Assembly (NCBI GenBank): GCA_016876015.1
Contig: VGOD01000030.1
Span: 1-35,573 of the forward strand
Direction: 5' to 3'
Source: Chloroflexota bacterium
GTDB taxonomy: Bacteria; Chloroflexota; Anaerolineae; CG2-30-64-16
DNA: 35,573 nucleotides
Position numbers and translations under genes: made by a program. Shown one piece after another: positions 23,492-29,836 of this stretch (position 1 is the stretch's first letter; each line of letters opens with the position of its first letter). The notes beneath the pieces were generated by a model. That model was not told the DNA's origin. It made no database searches and was given only the letters and a program-made list of their open reading frames with translations.

Positions 23492-25300
23492 TCACGCGGG
23501 GTTGCCGGCCAGCTCCAACTGGCGCTGATAGAGCTGGCTGTAGAGCCCGCCGCGGGCCAGCAGGTTGCGATGATTGCCGACCTCGCGGATGCGGCCGCCT
23601 TCCAGCGCGATGATCGTGTCGGCGTTGCGGATGGTGCTCAGGCGATGCGCGATTACCAGGGCCGTGCGACCGCGCAACACTTCCTCCAGGGCCTGTTGGA
23701 TCAGATACTCCGCCTCCGCGTCCACCGATGATGTGGCCTCATCCAGGATGAGGATGCGCGGGTCCGCCAGGATCGCGCGCGCCAGCGCCAGCCGTTGGCG
23801 TTGGCCGCCGCTCAGCTTCACTCCCCGCTCGCCGATCTCGGTGCGATAGCCGAGAGGCATGGCCATGATGAAATCGTGCGCGAAGGCCGCTTGCGCGGCC
23901 GCGATCAGCTCGTCTTCGCTTGCGTCCGGCTTGCCATAGAGCAGGTTCTCCCGCACCGTGGCGTTGAAGAGAAAGGTGTCTTGCAGCACGACCGCGACGC
24001 GCTGGCGCAGAGAGCGCACCTGCACCTGTCTCAGATCGTGGCCATCCAGCAGAATGCGGCCGTGTGTGGGATCGTAGAAACGGCAGAGCAGATTGGCGAT
24101 GCTCGTCTTGCCCGCGCCGCTCGGCCCGACCAGTGCGACGACCTCGCCGGGTGCGATGCGAAAGTCCACATCATGCAGCACCTCGGCTGCCCGGTCCGTC
24201 CCGTTGCCGTCGCCCGCGGCCGGCTGGGCGGCCAGGAGCGGCGAGTTGGTCAACAGATCACACTTGCCGTAGTGGAAGTGCACGTCGTCGAAGACCACAT
24301 CCCCGCGCACCTGGTCGAGAGCGACCGCGTCCGGCGCATCCACGATGTCGGAGCGTTGATCCAGCAGCTCGAAGATGCGTTCGGCGGCCGCGATGGCCTG
24401 CTGAAACGTGTTATCCACATCCACCAGCCGGCGCACCGGCTCGTAGAACGAGGCGATGTAGGCCAGGAACGCCACCAGCGTGCCCAACGACAACTGCCCG
24501 GCCGCGGTCATCCACGCGCCCACCCCCAACACCAACGCGCCGCCTGTAGCGGAAACGAATGACATCGCAGGAAAAAAGGTGGACCAGGTGCGGATGGCCT
24601 TGATGCGCTCTGTGAGGTAGATGCGGCTGATGGCGCTGAAACGGCCCAGCTCCGCATTCTCCTGCCCGAAAGCCTGGATCACGCGAATGCCTGCCAGATC
24701 GTCTTGCAGGCGGGCGTTGATATCGCCCAGGCGATCGCGCACGCGGCGATAGATGGGTCGCGCGCGCAGGTTGAAGTAGCGCAACGCGAAAGCGATGAGG
24801 GGGATCGGGATCAACGCGACCAGCGCCAGCCGCCACTCTAGCAAGAACAGCACGACCATCGCGCCGATCAGCCGCAGCGCGTCGACCACCGTGAGGATCG
24901 TGCCATGCGTGACGAAGTGCTCCAGGGCGTTGACGTCATTGCTGACGCGCGACATCAGCTCGCCCGTGGAGGTGCGCTCGAAGAACGAAAGGGAGAGACG
25001 CTGCAGGTGGTCGTAGATGCGGATGCGCAGATCGTACAGGAACCGCTCGCCGATGGTATGGCGCAGATACTGATCGCCGAAATTCGCCATCTCCGACAGC
25101 GCGTAGATGCCGATCAGCCCGGCGATGAGCGGCAACAGGCGTTCGAGCTGCTGCCGGCCGATAACACCGTCCACGATCTGCCTCTGAAACAGGGGCGGCA
25201 GCAGGTTAAGACTGGTGTGCAGGAGGATCAACGCGCTGGTGAGCGTCAAGATTCTCCAGTACGGGCCAAGATAGCCGAAGAGACGTTTCAGTGCGCGCAT
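23492..25300 (-). CDS. ABC exporter, fused membrane and ATPase domains (MsbA/MDR type)
   Basis: A 602-residue half-transporter. I start it at the ATG at 25300 (MRALKRLFGYLGPYWR), which fits the usual N-terminal distance to the first membrane helix; no good Shine-Dalgarno is visible there. The first about 320 residues are a six-helix exporter domain (SALILLHTSLNLLPPLF, FFERTSTGELMSRVSNDV, FGQENAEL). The ATPase domain has Walker A LVGPSGAGKTS, signature LSGGQRQRLALARAI, Walker B ILILDEATSSVD and the H-loop IAHRLSTIRNAD. A variable segment (about 367-387, LLAAQPAAGDGNGTD) is inserted before the ATPase core. It would act as a homodimer or heterodimer. The substrate is unknown. It follows the GyrA-CTD gene on the same strand. 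Confidence 0.93.
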   Translation of the reverse strand: MRALKRLFGYLGPYWRILTLTSALILLHTSLNLLPPLFQRQIVDGVIGRQQLERLLPLIAGLIGIYALSEMANFGDQYLRHTIGERFLYDLRIRIYDHLQRLSLSFFERTSTGELMSRVSNDVNALEHFVTHGTILTVVDALRLIGAMVVLFLLEWRLALVALIPIPLIAFALRYFNLRARPIYRRVRDRLGDINARLQDDLAGIRVIQAFGQENAELGRFSAISRIYLTERIKAIRTWSTFFPAMSFVSATGGALVLGVGAWMTAAGQLSLGTLVAFLAYIASFYEPVRRLVDVDNTFQQAIAAAERIFELLDQRSDIVDAPDAVALDQVRGDVVFDDVHFHYGKCDLLTNSPLLAAQPAAGDGNGTDRAAEVLHDVDFRIAPGEVVALVGPSGAGKTSIANLLCRFYDPTHGRILLDGHDLRQVQVRSLRQRVAVVLQDTFLFNATVRENLLYGKPDASEDELIAAAQAAFAHDFIMAMPLGYRTEIGERGVKLSGGQRQRLALARAILADPRILILDEATSSVDAEAEYLIQQALEEVLRGRTALVIAHRLSTIRNADTIIALEGGRIREVGNHRNLLARGGLYSQLYQRQLELAGNPA

Positions 25301-25338
25301 AGGGGATACTCTGACTGTGTGTAGACGTTGCCTCAGGC

Positions 25339-25363
25339 GGCGGGCGCTTCGCAAGCGGCCGCC
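25339..25363 (-). other. Hairpin between the GyrA-CTD and ABC-exporter genes
   Basis: GGCGG-g-CGCTT-cgc-AAGCG-g-CCGCC forms two stacked 5-bp stems with a single G-G mismatch and a 3-nt loop. It has no U-tract. It may end or process the upstream message or limit read-through into the exporter. Confidence 0.5.
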
Positions 25364-25388
25364 ACGTGAAGCGCCTCGGCGGCCGCGG

Positions 25389-26444
25389 TCAGGAGCCGGG
25401 AGTACAGGTTACAACCGCCATCGCCTCATCCGCTCGAAAGCTCATGCAGTTGACCCCCTGCACCACGCCTTCCTTGGCCGGCGTTTCGTCCGCGCGAAAG
25501 CGGATGATCTTGCCGAGCCGCGAGACGACGAAGATGTCATCGCCCGCGTTCACGGTCGCAGCAGCCGCCAGCCGGTCAGTCTTCATGGCGGTCTTGCCGC
25601 CGCCGCCCGGCTCTTTGTTCTTGCTGAACCCGGCCATCAGGCGAATTGTACCTTTGCCGTCTGCGGCCAGCAGGAAGACGCCGCTCTCTTCGCGCACCGA
25701 GGCCAGACCCACGACCGCATCGTCCGGGTCAACGCGAATGCCCAGCCCCCCGCGCACGGGCACCTGTGTCTCGGCAAAGCGAATGGCGTTGCCCTTGCGC
25801 GTGGCGATGAACAAATCCACATCTCCGGGGGTCCAGCACCAGGCCGCGGGCGCGCCGCCTTCGCGGATGTCGTAGAGGACCGTGCCTGGCTGGAGGTTGC
25901 GGCCAAAGTAGTGATAGCGCAGCCGTCGCACCTGGCCGCGCACCGTGGCCAGCGCCAGATAGCCGCTGCCCTGATCGGGGAAGATGACCGCGACGCGCTC
26001 GCCGGGCTGCCGCTGCAGCCACTGGTTGAGCGCCTGCCCGCGAGCGCGCACGGGCGCCTCGGCCAGTTGGCTCACCGGCAGAGGGAAGGCGCGGCCCTGG
26101 CTGGTGACGACGACCAGGGTCTGGCTCTGGTCCGCCAGGTTGAGAAATGCGGGGTGATCGTCGGCGGGCGCATCCAGGTCGAAGATACCCATGCCCCCGC
26201 GTCCCTGGCGCTGATAGAGATGGCGTGGCGTGCGCTTGGCCTGGCCGTCCGCGCTCACGGTGATCAGGTTCACGGTGGTCGGCGGCTCGGCCGGTTCGAC
26301 CGGAGTTGGCTCGATCTCGGCTGACTCGAAGGGTCTGGGAGACCCTGCGGGTTTCTGGCGGCGCGCCAATTCGGCTTCGAGTTCTTCGATGTAGGCCCGT
26401 ATGGCGGGCGATACTCCGTTCAGGTCTGGACGTGAGAGGGCCAC
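25389..26444 (-). CDS. Free-standing DNA gyrase A C-terminal (beta-pinwheel) domain protein
   Basis: A 351-residue protein built largely of GyrA C-terminal repeats, without the gyrase catalytic half. Residues about 1-55 hold a helix (IRAYIEELEAELARRQ) and a Pro/Glu-rich linker. From about 58 the repeats run: VNLITVSADGQAKRTP, SQTLVVVTSQGRAFPLP, YLALATVRGQVRRLRYHYF, VDLFIATRKGNAIRFAE, GVFLLAADGKGTIRLM, DIFVVSRLGKIIRFRADE. QRQGRGGMG (78-86) resembles the GyrA box that wraps DNA. Start is GTG at 26444 with AAAGG 7 nt upstream; an ATG 7 bp earlier is in another frame. Stand-alone GyrA-CTD proteins are known as nucleoid proteins in Borrelia. It is 31 bp after the histidine phosphatase gene, so they are probably co-transcribed. 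Confidence 0.85.
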   Translation of the reverse strand: MALSRPDLNGVSPAIRAYIEELEAELARRQKPAGSPRPFESAEIEPTPVEPAEPPTTVNLITVSADGQAKRTPRHLYQRQGRGGMGIFDLDAPADDHPAFLNLADQSQTLVVVTSQGRAFPLPVSQLAEAPVRARGQALNQWLQRQPGERVAVIFPDQGSGYLALATVRGQVRRLRYHYFGRNLQPGTVLYDIREGGAPAAWCWTPGDVDLFIATRKGNAIRFAETQVPVRGGLGIRVDPDDAVVGLASVREESGVFLLAADGKGTIRLMAGFSKNKEPGGGGKTAMKTDRLAAAATVNAGDDIFVVSRLGKIIRFRADETPAKEGVVQGVNCMSFRADEAMAVVTCTPGS

Positions 26445-26475
26445 GCGGCATCCTTTCCTTCTGCCAGCAAAAAGC

Positions 26476-27198
26476 TCATGTGATCAGCTCGACAGGCAGA
26501 TGATCAACCCGGTTGAGATAGCGCAGGCTGAGCGCGTCATCCGGCCAAAAACGAACCAGGGTCATGCCGGTGTTGTCCTGGTGATAGAAGGCCGGCAGCG
26601 ATGGCGGCTGTGCGAGCAGCGCCCGCAACAGGTACGACGTGAACGCGCCATGGGTGACAAGCGCGATGCGCGCATCGCGCTTCGCCCACCCTTGGAGCGT
26701 CCTGGCGACGCGCTCTGCGCGGGCGCGGACCGCCGCCACATCCTCGCGGCCGCTGCGCCACCACCCCGTCTCGGTGATCTCCTGGGGCAGGATGAAGCCT
26801 GGGAATCCGGCCAGGATTTCGCTGCGCGTCATGCCTGGATAGCCGACCACGCCGATCTCGCCGCCGTAATCCAGCCAGATGCCGCCTTCTTCGTGGATGT
26901 CCACCCACACCTCGGGCGTCAGGCCCAGCGCGCGGCCGATCACATCGCCTGTTTGGAGGGCGCGGCGCATGGGGCTGCAGAACAGGCGATGGATGGTGTA
27001 GCCGTGCCCGTTGCGGTGCAGGCTCGCAGGATCGCCGCTCCAGAGTGGGTCGCGATTGACGCCGGCCAGCAGATGCTGGCCAAGCAGCTCAGCCTGTCGC
27101 CAGCCCAGGTCGGTCAGCGGCGGATCGCAGATGCGCGCGCTGGCATCGGCCAACGCGTTGTTAGTGGATTGAGCATGACGGATGATGTACAGGAGCAT
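26476..27198 (-). CDS. Histidine phosphatase superfamily (phosphoglycerate-mutase-like) protein
   Basis: A 240-residue protein opening MLLYIIRHAQSTNN, the phosphohistidine motif with catalytic H8. PLTDLGWRQAELLGQHLL follows, then a second conserved region, FCSPMRRALQTGDVIG, and the late catalytic His in ALVTHGAFTSYLL. Members are small-molecule phosphatases or cofactor-dependent/independent mutases. The sequence does not tell which, and the long middle insertion (HEEGGIWLDYGG) is typical of phosphatases rather than glycolytic mutase. No clear Shine-Dalgarno is visible. A promoter at 27284-27312 and a 12-bp leader hairpin precede it, and it probably heads the phosphatase/GyrA-CTD/ABC unit. Confidence 0.88.
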   Translation of the reverse strand: MLLYIIRHAQSTNNALADASARICDPPLTDLGWRQAELLGQHLLAGVNRDPLWSGDPASLHRNGHGYTIHRLFCSPMRRALQTGDVIGRALGLTPEVWVDIHEEGGIWLDYGGEIGVVGYPGMTRSEILAGFPGFILPQEITETGWWRSGREDVAAVRARAERVARTLQGWAKRDARIALVTHGAFTSYLLRALLAQPPSLPAFYHQDNTGMTLVRFWPDDALSLRYLNRVDHLPVELIT

Positions 27199-27220
27199 GG
27201 TTCTGGTTCGCTACATGATA

Positions 27221-27249
27221 AGGCCGTCCCGCGTGCAGCGGAACGGCCT
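27221..27249 (-). other. 12-bp hairpin in the leader of the phosphatase gene
   Basis: AGGCCGTTCCGC, a 5-nt loop and GCGGGACGGCCT (minus-strand reading) pair along 12 bp with one G-T pair. It starts 23 nt upstream of the ATG. A partial relative (GGCCGTCCCGC...GCGGAAC) is in the phasin leader at 22481-22500, so it may be a dispersed REP-like unit. Confidence 0.55.
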
Positions 27250-27283
27250 CCGATAGTGGACTCACGATCTACACGACGATCGC

Positions 27284-27312
27284 AGTCTACCACAAGCCAG
27301 CCCAGAGCGCAA
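27284..27312 (-). promoter_or_regulatory. Promoter of the phosphatase operon
   Basis: On the minus strand TTGCGC (27307-27312), a 17-bp spacer and TAGACT (27284-27289). The 13-nt stretch GTGGTAGACTGCG around the -10 is identical to that of the promoter at 29785-29813. Confidence 0.5.
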
Positions 27313-27325
27313 CCGCAGCCGCCCC

Positions 27326-27361
27326 CTCAACCTCGACCGTAGCCTCAACCTCAGCCTCAAC
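27326..27361. repeat. Hexanucleotide array (CTCAAC-type), intergenic
   Basis: Six 6-nt units, CTCAAC, CTCGAC, CGTAGC, CTCAAC, CTCAGC, CTCAAC, lie 6 bp past the rsgA stop. This is the non-coding counterpart of the arrays in murF-alr and the 857-aa gene, in the same top-strand orientation. Confidence 0.85.
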
Positions 27362-27367
27362 CTCACA

Positions 27368-28567
27368 TCACAGCGGCAGTGCGGCGTAGATCTTGCGGTA
27401 GCTGTCATAGCGCATGGCCGAGATGCGACCCTCGCGCACCGCCAGCTTGACCGCGCAGCCAGGCTCGCGCGTGTGCGAGCAGTCCTCGAAACGGCACCCC
27501 TGCGCGGTCGTCGCGAGCTCCGGGTAGAAGCGCGCCAGCTCACCGCGGCGCAGCCCGGCCAGCCCGAACTCGCGGATGCCAGGAGTGTCCACGACAAAGC
27601 CGCCGCCGTCCAGCCGGTGCAGCGTGACCTGGGTTGTCGTGTGCCGGCCCTCGTGCCGGCGCTCGCTGACATCGCCGATGCGCAGGTTGAGACCTGGCTG
27701 CACCGCGGCGAGCAATGACGATTTGCCCACGCCCGACAGCCCGGCCAGCGCGGTCGTCTTGCCCTGCAGCAGCGCGGCGAGCTCTCCCAACCCTGCGGAC
27801 GTGCGGGCGCTGGTGCAGAGGGTCGTGTAACCGGCGCGGCGGTAGGGCTCCAGGGTGCGTTCGAGTTCGACCCGATCGGTCGCCAGGTCTGTCTTGTTGA
27901 CGCAGATGATCGGCGTCAGGCCGTTGCGTATTCCGGCGATCAGGTAGCGATCGGTCAGCTCCGGCCAGAAGGCCGGCTCGCGCCACGAGGCGACGATCAG
28001 CAACTGGTCTACGTTGGCCACGATGACCTGGGCCAGGTGGCTGTAGAATGGATCGGGACGCGCCAGGGCGCTGCGCCGAGGCAAGACCTCTTCCACCATG
28101 CCCCGCTCTGCGCCGTCGAGGGAGACGATCACGTCATCGCCCACCGCCACGGCCTTCACCTGACCGCTGCCCGCGAACTTGAGCGAGTTGCGCACCGTGC
28201 ACAAGATGGCCTGTTCGCCGATGTCCACGCGACACAGGCCGCTGGCCGTCTCCACGACAACCCCCTGGCGACCTGGGGCCTCAGCCGGCGTGGCAGGCAT
28301 TGGCGATCGGGCCGGGTCAGCGACCAGCTCAGCCAGCGCGGCGGACAGGTTGGAGCGGCGGCGGTCGCGTTCCCCGCGCGGCATCACCCGCTCTTGCGCG
28401 GGCAGGTCCAGCTCATCGAGGCTTTTCAGGTCGTCGAAGTCGGCTGTCTGCCACTCCTTGCGGCGCACCCGTTCCTCATCGTGTTGGTGTTTGGCTTGCT
28501 TGCGGACCTGGCGCATCACCTTGTCCGCGCGGATATGCTGCCACATGCGTTCTTTGCGAGTTGCCAA
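27368..28567 (-). CDS. rsgA: Ribosome small subunit-dependent GTPase A
   Basis: A 399-residue circularly permuted GTPase that assists late 30S maturation. An unusually long basic N-terminal part (about 1-100, KERMWQHIRADKVMRQVRKQ) precedes the OB-fold (about 105-165). In the GTPase domain G4, ICVNKTDL, comes before G1, LAGLSGVGKSSLL, and G3, DTPGIREFGL, as in all RsgA. The zinc finger is CRFEDCSHTREPGC. The start is best placed at a TTG (28567), because GGAG (28576-28579) lies 8 nt upstream and no ATG in this frame has such a site; the ATG at 28546 is the alternative. The gene is preceded by a terminator hairpin, a 29-codon ORF and a strong promoter, so attenuation is possible. Confidence 0.93.
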   Translation of the reverse strand: MATRKERMWQHIRADKVMRQVRKQAKHQHDEERVRRKEWQTADFDDLKSLDELDLPAQERVMPRGERDRRRSNLSAALAELVADPARSPMPATPAEAPGRQGVVVETASGLCRVDIGEQAILCTVRNSLKFAGSGQVKAVAVGDDVIVSLDGAERGMVEEVLPRRSALARPDPFYSHLAQVIVANVDQLLIVASWREPAFWPELTDRYLIAGIRNGLTPIICVNKTDLATDRVELERTLEPYRRAGYTTLCTSARTSAGLGELAALLQGKTTALAGLSGVGKSSLLAAVQPGLNLRIGDVSERRHEGRHTTTQVTLHRLDGGGFVVDTPGIREFGLAGLRRGELARFYPELATTAQGCRFEDCSHTREPGCAVKLAVREGRISAMRYDSYRKIYAALPL

Positions 28568-28597
28568 CTTTGATTCTCCATTAGGTCTTGCTGCAAC

Positions 28598-28640
28598 AAA
28601 AAGGCCATGAGCGGGCGCGATCGGCCTGCCGCTCATGGCC
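28598..28640 (-). terminator. Intrinsic terminator (possible attenuator) upstream of rsgA
   Basis: On the minus strand GGCCATGAGCGG (28629-28640), a 14-nt loop, then CCGCTCATGGCC (28603-28614) and TTTTTGTT. A perfect 12-bp stem with a U-tract meets the normal criteria. It lies after the short leader ORF and about 30 nt before the rsgA start. Confidence 0.8.
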
Positions 28641-28663
28641 TGGCATCCCATGGAGAAGGTCCG

Positions 28664-28753
28664 TTACCGGTCTTGGCTCCTATCCGGGCAGCGAGAGGCA
28701 AGCGTGATCGTCGCAAACCGAGCGGCTTGCGCCAGGAGTTCGATATGGGCCAT
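28664..28753 (-). CDS. Short leader ORF (29 aa) upstream of rsgA
   Basis: A 29-codon ORF starting MAHIELLAQAARF and ending in CPDRSQDR before TAA. The near-perfect ribosome-binding site AAAGGAGG (28761-28768) lies 7 nt before the ATG, which makes translation likely. It sits between a strong promoter (28809-28836) and an intrinsic terminator (28598-28640). This is the arrangement of a leader peptide whose translation controls read-through into the next gene. There is no run of one amino acid that would name an effector, although it contains four arginines. Alternatively it is a small stand-alone peptide gene that simply ends at the terminator. I know of no named family. Confidence 0.6.
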   Translation of the reverse strand: MAHIELLAQAARFATITLASRCPDRSQDR

Positions 28754-28808
28754 GGACTTGCCTCCTTTCGTGGGGTGGGAATGGCGCTTGCGCGCCGAAC
28801 TGCCCTCT

Positions 28809-28836
28809 ATCATACTCGGAAATGGTTTTCTGTCAA
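28809..28836 (-). promoter_or_regulatory. Promoter of the leader ORF / rsgA
   Basis: On the minus strand a perfect TTGACA (28831-28836), a 16-bp spacer and TATGAT (28809-28814). The predicted start is near 28802, giving a leader of about 235 nt before rsgA. Confidence 0.75.
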
Positions 28837-28955
28837 GAGCGGCGAGGTGTGTCTAGCAGGAGACGGCAATACGCGCACCGGCAGTCATCAGCAGCCAGAA
28901 GTTCCTCTCGTAACTCCGCCGGCAAGCGGCCGCCACTCATGGCGCGTCCTGCCAT
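28833..28955 (-). pseudogene. Remnant of an HNH-endonuclease-like gene
   Basis: A 40-codon frame beginning at the ATG at 28955 (a second ATG is at 28940) reads LPAELREELLAADDCRCAYC, then ends a dozen residues later at a TGA inside the -35 box of the rsgA promoter. The R-x-x-L-L-A-x-D-x-x-R-C-x-Y-C pattern is how many small HNH nucleases begin, with the first zinc-binding CxxC. The catalytic HNH part is absent. The remaining stretch to 29057 has no recognisable gene. The call rests on a short motif. Confidence 0.45.
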
Positions 28956-29057
28956 CTCTCGGCCGGCGGCACTTGATGACCGCGCCAACGGAGTAGAGAG
29001 GCTGCGTGGGCTTTACATCGAATCACAGGATGGATCAAGCAAGCGGCAGTCACGTCT

Positions 29058-29420
29058 TCACGCGGCGATCAGTTCGGGCACAGCCGGAAATGGCTGCGCC
29101 ATTGAAAGCCCGACGGTGAGATAGTCGCTCACCGGTGGAACGGTGGTGACTTCGAGTACGACCTTCCAGAGGTCTGTCGGCAAACCTCGCAAATCGGCCA
29201 ACGTCACGCTGAACGGCTGCTCGCGCTGGCGCGCGATCATCTTCCCGAAGCTGATGAACGTCAGACCCACTGCCCGTGGGGCAGCGCCGGTGGCCTTGCC
29301 AGTATCCAGACGAAGCAGGATATTGTCGGCCAGCTCCACACCAGTCACATGCTCGCTCCGGCCAAAGGAAACATACAACACATCCGCCACAGCATCATAA
29401 TTGATCTTCGTTTGGCTCAT
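29058..29420 (-). CDS. DUF2283-like protein, probable antitoxin-type partner
   Basis: A 120-residue protein. The N-terminal half, INYDAVADVLYVSFGRSEHVTGVELADNILLRLD, is the typical DUF2283 opening, in which a 'YD...ADVLYV.F' strand is followed by an acidic turn and a hydrophobic strand. The C-terminal half (LTFISFGKMIARQREQPF, then LWKVVLEVTTVPPVSDYLTVG) is longer than the minimal domain. DUF2283 proteins often lie next to a small nuclease-like or RelE-like protein. Here the start overlaps the stop of the upstream 112-aa gene by 4 bp (ATGA), so the two are translationally coupled. An antitoxin role is inferred from that arrangement and is not demonstrated. Confidence 0.65.
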   Translation of the reverse strand: MSQTKINYDAVADVLYVSFGRSEHVTGVELADNILLRLDTGKATGAAPRAVGLTFISFGKMIARQREQPFSVTLADLRGLPTDLWKVVLEVTTVPPVSDYLTVGLSMAQPFPAVPELIAA

Positions 29421-29755
29421 CTCTCACCTTCCAGGTACGTGAAGTAGGCGGTCGTCACAAACTTCTGTTCGCGCATCGTGCCATCTGGATCGGTATTCCA
29501 GCGAAGACGCACGCAGACGACCAGATGCGTGTTTTCGTCAGGCAACGCCGGAAAAGCCCGGTAGTACTGATAGCCACGCGGGTCATATGGATCTTGACGG
29601 CGACGCCCCAGGCGAATTGTCTCAGCAAGCAGATCGAAGAATGGCTCAACCTCTGGATGGTTATCTGAGTCAACGATATGCGCCCATCGCTCAGTGGTCA
29701 GGTAGATCTCATTTCCGAAACGATCGCGTGTCATCCAGAGCTTGCCGTCGGGCAT
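29417..29755 (-). CDS. Small nuclease-like protein paired with the DUF2283 protein
   Basis: A 112-residue protein. I start it at the ATG at 29755 (MPDGKLWMTRDRFGNEIYL), because AGGAGG (29763-29768) is 7 nt upstream; another ATG at 29761 abuts that site. The middle reads TTERWAHIVDSDNHPEVEPF and then AETIRLGRRRQDPYDPRGYQYYRAF. The end reads HLVVCVRLRWN and KFVTTAYFTYLEGE. A conserved-looking 'ERW-HI' near the N terminus, basic middle and Tyr-rich last strands resemble small phage/plasmid-type nuclease domains and BECR-fold toxins, but I cannot assign a family. It is the first gene of a two-gene operon, with its own promoter. It could be a toxin, with the DUF2283 protein as antidote. Confidence 0.55.
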   Translation of the reverse strand: MPDGKLWMTRDRFGNEIYLTTERWAHIVDSDNHPEVEPFFDLLAETIRLGRRRQDPYDPRGYQYYRAFPALPDENTHLVVCVRLRWNTDPDGTMREQKFVTTAYFTYLEGER

Positions 29756-29784
29756 AGGCATACCTCCTCTGATGATGTGGGCGC

Positions 29785-29813
29785 AGTCTACCACGAATCC
29801 GCGCTCGCAGCAA
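29785..29813 (-). promoter_or_regulatory. Promoter of the nuclease-like/DUF2283 pair
   Basis: On the minus strand TTGCTG (29808-29813), a 17-bp spacer and TAGACT (29785-29790). The leader is only about 20 nt. The -10 region shares 13 identical bases with the promoter at 27284-27312. Confidence 0.6.
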
Positions 29814-29836
29814 CGTTCGGTCGAAAAACGTGCTCG

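Noticed and set aside
23795..26324. Plus-strand frames over the ABC exporter and GyrA-CTD genes
   Set aside because: The minus-strand frames carry full Walker and GyrA repeat motifs; the plus-strand translations do not resemble proteins.
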